Positions 62,826-64,000 of a stretch of 64,000 bases of DNA are shown piece by piece. The DNA comes from Actinomadura nitritigenes (GTDB lineage: Bacteria; Actinomycetota; Actinomycetes; Streptosporangiales; Streptosporangiaceae): the NCBI RefSeq assembly GCF_017573545.1, contig NZ_JAGEOK010000012.1:186001-250000 (forward strand). Direction: 5' to 3'. The translations under genes and the position numbers were made by a program. The notes beneath the pieces are model-generated. The model was not told the DNA's origin. It was given only the letters and a program-made list of their open reading frames with translations, and did not search any database. Each line of letters opens with the position of its first letter. The first letter of the stretch is position 1.

Positions 62826-64000
62826 ATGACGTACAGCAGCAGGCCCTCTGAGGCCGAGACGGGACCGCAGGCCGCCGCCCGGGCGGCGGCCGACCAGCGA
62901 ACACCGGACGATCAGCGCGCGCCGGCCGTCCCCGACCCCCGTCCCGACCCGGCGGCGCCCGCCGCCGCGGGCGCGGGCGCAGGCCCCCTGGGCGCGGCGG
63001 CCGCCACGGCCACCGTCACCGCGCCGGTCACGGAAGCCGCCGCGGGGCCTGTCACGGGGGCCCCGGACGGCGAGCGCCAAGCGGCCGGCCCGGTCCGGAT
63101 CTCCTCGCCGCCGAAGCCGCGCAAGGAGCGGGACCCGTACTTCGACAACGCGAAGTACTTCGCGATCCTGCTGGTGGTGTCGGGGCACTCGATCGCCAAC
63201 CTGCAGAACGTCCCCATGGCCAAGTGCCTGTACATCTTCATCTACATGTTCCACATGCCGCTGTTCATCGTGATCACCGGCTACTTCTCGCGGAACTGGA
63301 CGTTCTCCCCGGGCAAGGCCCGCAAGCTCATCACCAACGTCGGCGTCCCGTACGTGGTGTTCGAGGTCGCGTACTCGCTGTACGACTGGCTGGCGGGCCG
63401 CCACGACCTGGAGATCAGCCTGCTGAGCCCGTACTACCTGACGTGGTTCCTGTGCGCGCTGTTCCTGTGGCGGCTGTCCACCCCGGTGTGGCAGCAGATC
63501 CGGTGGCCGCTGGCCGTCGCGATGGGGTTCGCCCTGCTGTCGTACATGAGCGACCTCGGCAGCACCTTCGACATCCACCGGGTGTTCGGGCTGCTGCCGT
63601 TCTACGTCCTCGGCCTGAAGCTCAGGCCCGAGCACTTCGAACTGCTGAAGAGGCCGATCGCGCGCCCGATCGGGGCGGTCGTGCTCGTCATCGGGCTGGC
63701 GTGCTCCTACGTGGTGATGAAGCACATGTCGGTGAGCTGGATCTTCTGGAAGGACCCGCACTTCAAGCTCGGCGTCGGCGACTTCAAGGGCACCCTGATG
63801 CGGCTGGCGATGTTCGCGTCCGCCACCGTGCTGGTCGCCGCGTTCCTGACGCTCATCCCGCGCAGGCGGTACTGGTTCACCGCGCTGGGCTCGACGACGC
63901 TGTACTGCTACCTGCTGCACGGCTTCGTCACCCGGCTGCTGAACTTCACCGGCTGGTGGGGTGCGGACTGGATGCACACGCCGGGCGGGGTCGTCGCGGT
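62826..64000 (+). CDS. Acyltransferase 3 family membrane protein, 3' end outside the window
   Basis: Open for 391 codons to the window edge. After a ~100-residue Pro/Ala-rich cytoplasmic leader comes DPYFDNAKYFAILLVVSGHS, the typical start of the acyltransferase-3 domain with its catalytic His, then FIYMFHMPLFIVITGYFSRN and further helices. Such enzymes O-acetylate or O-acylate cell-surface sugars. ATG 62826 is preferred; a TTG at 62811 overlaps the LCP stop and adds five residues. Together with the LCP gene this suggests modification of a glycopolymer, but the substrate is not known. The stop lies outside the window. Confidence 0.88.
   Translation, partial: MTYSSRPSEAETGPQAAARAAADQRTPDDQRAPAVPDPRPDPAAPAAAGAGAGPLGAAAATATVTAPVTEAAAGPVTGAPDGERQAAGPVRISSPPKPRKERDPYFDNAKYFAILLVVSGHSIANLQNVPMAKCLYIFIYMFHMPLFIVITGYFSRNWTFSPGKARKLITNVGVPYVVFEVAYSLYDWLAGRHDLEISLLSPYYLTWFLCALFLWRLSTPVWQQIRWPLAVAMGFALLSYMSDLGSTFDIHRVFGLLPFYVLGLKLRPEHFELLKRPIARPIGAVVLVIGLACSYVVMKHMSVSWIFWKDPHFKLGVGDFKGTLMRLAMFASATVLVAAFLTLIPRRRYWFTALGSTTLYCYLLHGFVTRLLNFTGWWGADWMHTPGGVVA

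Overview
The window is high-GC DNA with dense coding, frequent GTG starts, start/stop-overlapping operons and several apparently leaderless promoters. It carries WhiB, MtrAB-LpqB, the F420 genes fbiA/B/C and a LytR-CpsA-Psr protein, so it comes from an actinomycete. The order Rv3235-like, secA, hpf, comF, lpqB-mtrB-mtrA, ahcY, SIS isomerase, phosphomannomutase, DUF3499, metallopeptidase-like, whiB, fbiA-fbiB, mannose-1-P guanylyltransferase, then TIGR03089 and LCP genes, parallels my recollection of the M. tuberculosis Rv3235-Rv3268 chromosomal core. Gene content such as the HGxxPAAW protein points to a filamentous genus (Streptomyces or Actinomadura-like). This is core chromosome; I see no phage, insertion sequence, CRISPR array, tRNA or rRNA.

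Layout. 1-8.7 kb: end of an Rv3235-family gene, a 15-bp tandem repeat, secA, a small membrane protein, an AlkX-type glycosylase, an orphan LuxR-type regulator, hpf with a long leader, and comF. 8.8-13 kb: the mtrA-mtrB-lpqB operon. 13.4-21.2 kb, divergent from mtrA: a tightly overlapped operon (membrane protein, DUF4129, DUF4350, MoxR ATPase, DUF58), then SpoIIM-type and RDD membrane proteins, together a poorly understood envelope module. 21.4-25.7 kb: accessory genes, namely a secreted GH5 enzyme resembling endoglycoceramidases, an MFS exporter with divergent LysR regulator, and an unknown gene. 25.7-28.4 kb: two tandem but very different S-adenosylhomocysteine hydrolases with a divergent MerR regulator. 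29.1-32 kb: a proline-rich membrane protein and a NarL-type two-component pair.

32.4-42.6 kb: sugar-phosphate and surface genes (CDF transporter, SIS isomerase, Trm112-like, phosphomannomutase, DUF3499, protease-like protein, DUF5719, a 1,146-residue membrane glycosyltransferase) and whiB with a palindrome over its promoter. 42.8-49.9 kb: a glutamine/tyrosine-rich membrane protein and the cofactor F420 genes fbiA-fbiB and fbiC, with an orphan solute-binding protein between them.

50-64 kb: an AlkA-type glycosylase and a surface-polysaccharide set: mannose-1-P guanylyltransferase, two GT4 enzymes, a methyltransferase, a flippase-like membrane protein, a polyprenyl-phosphate sugar synthase, a GT-C-like membrane enzyme, an LCP ligase and an acyltransferase cut by the window end. 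GDP-mannose supply (34.7-36.1 kb and 51.4-52.4 kb), lipid-linked sugar synthesis, transfer at the membrane and attachment by LCP could together form one envelope-glycan pathway; that linkage is inference. All family assignments come from reading motifs and from memory of the families; no database search was run.
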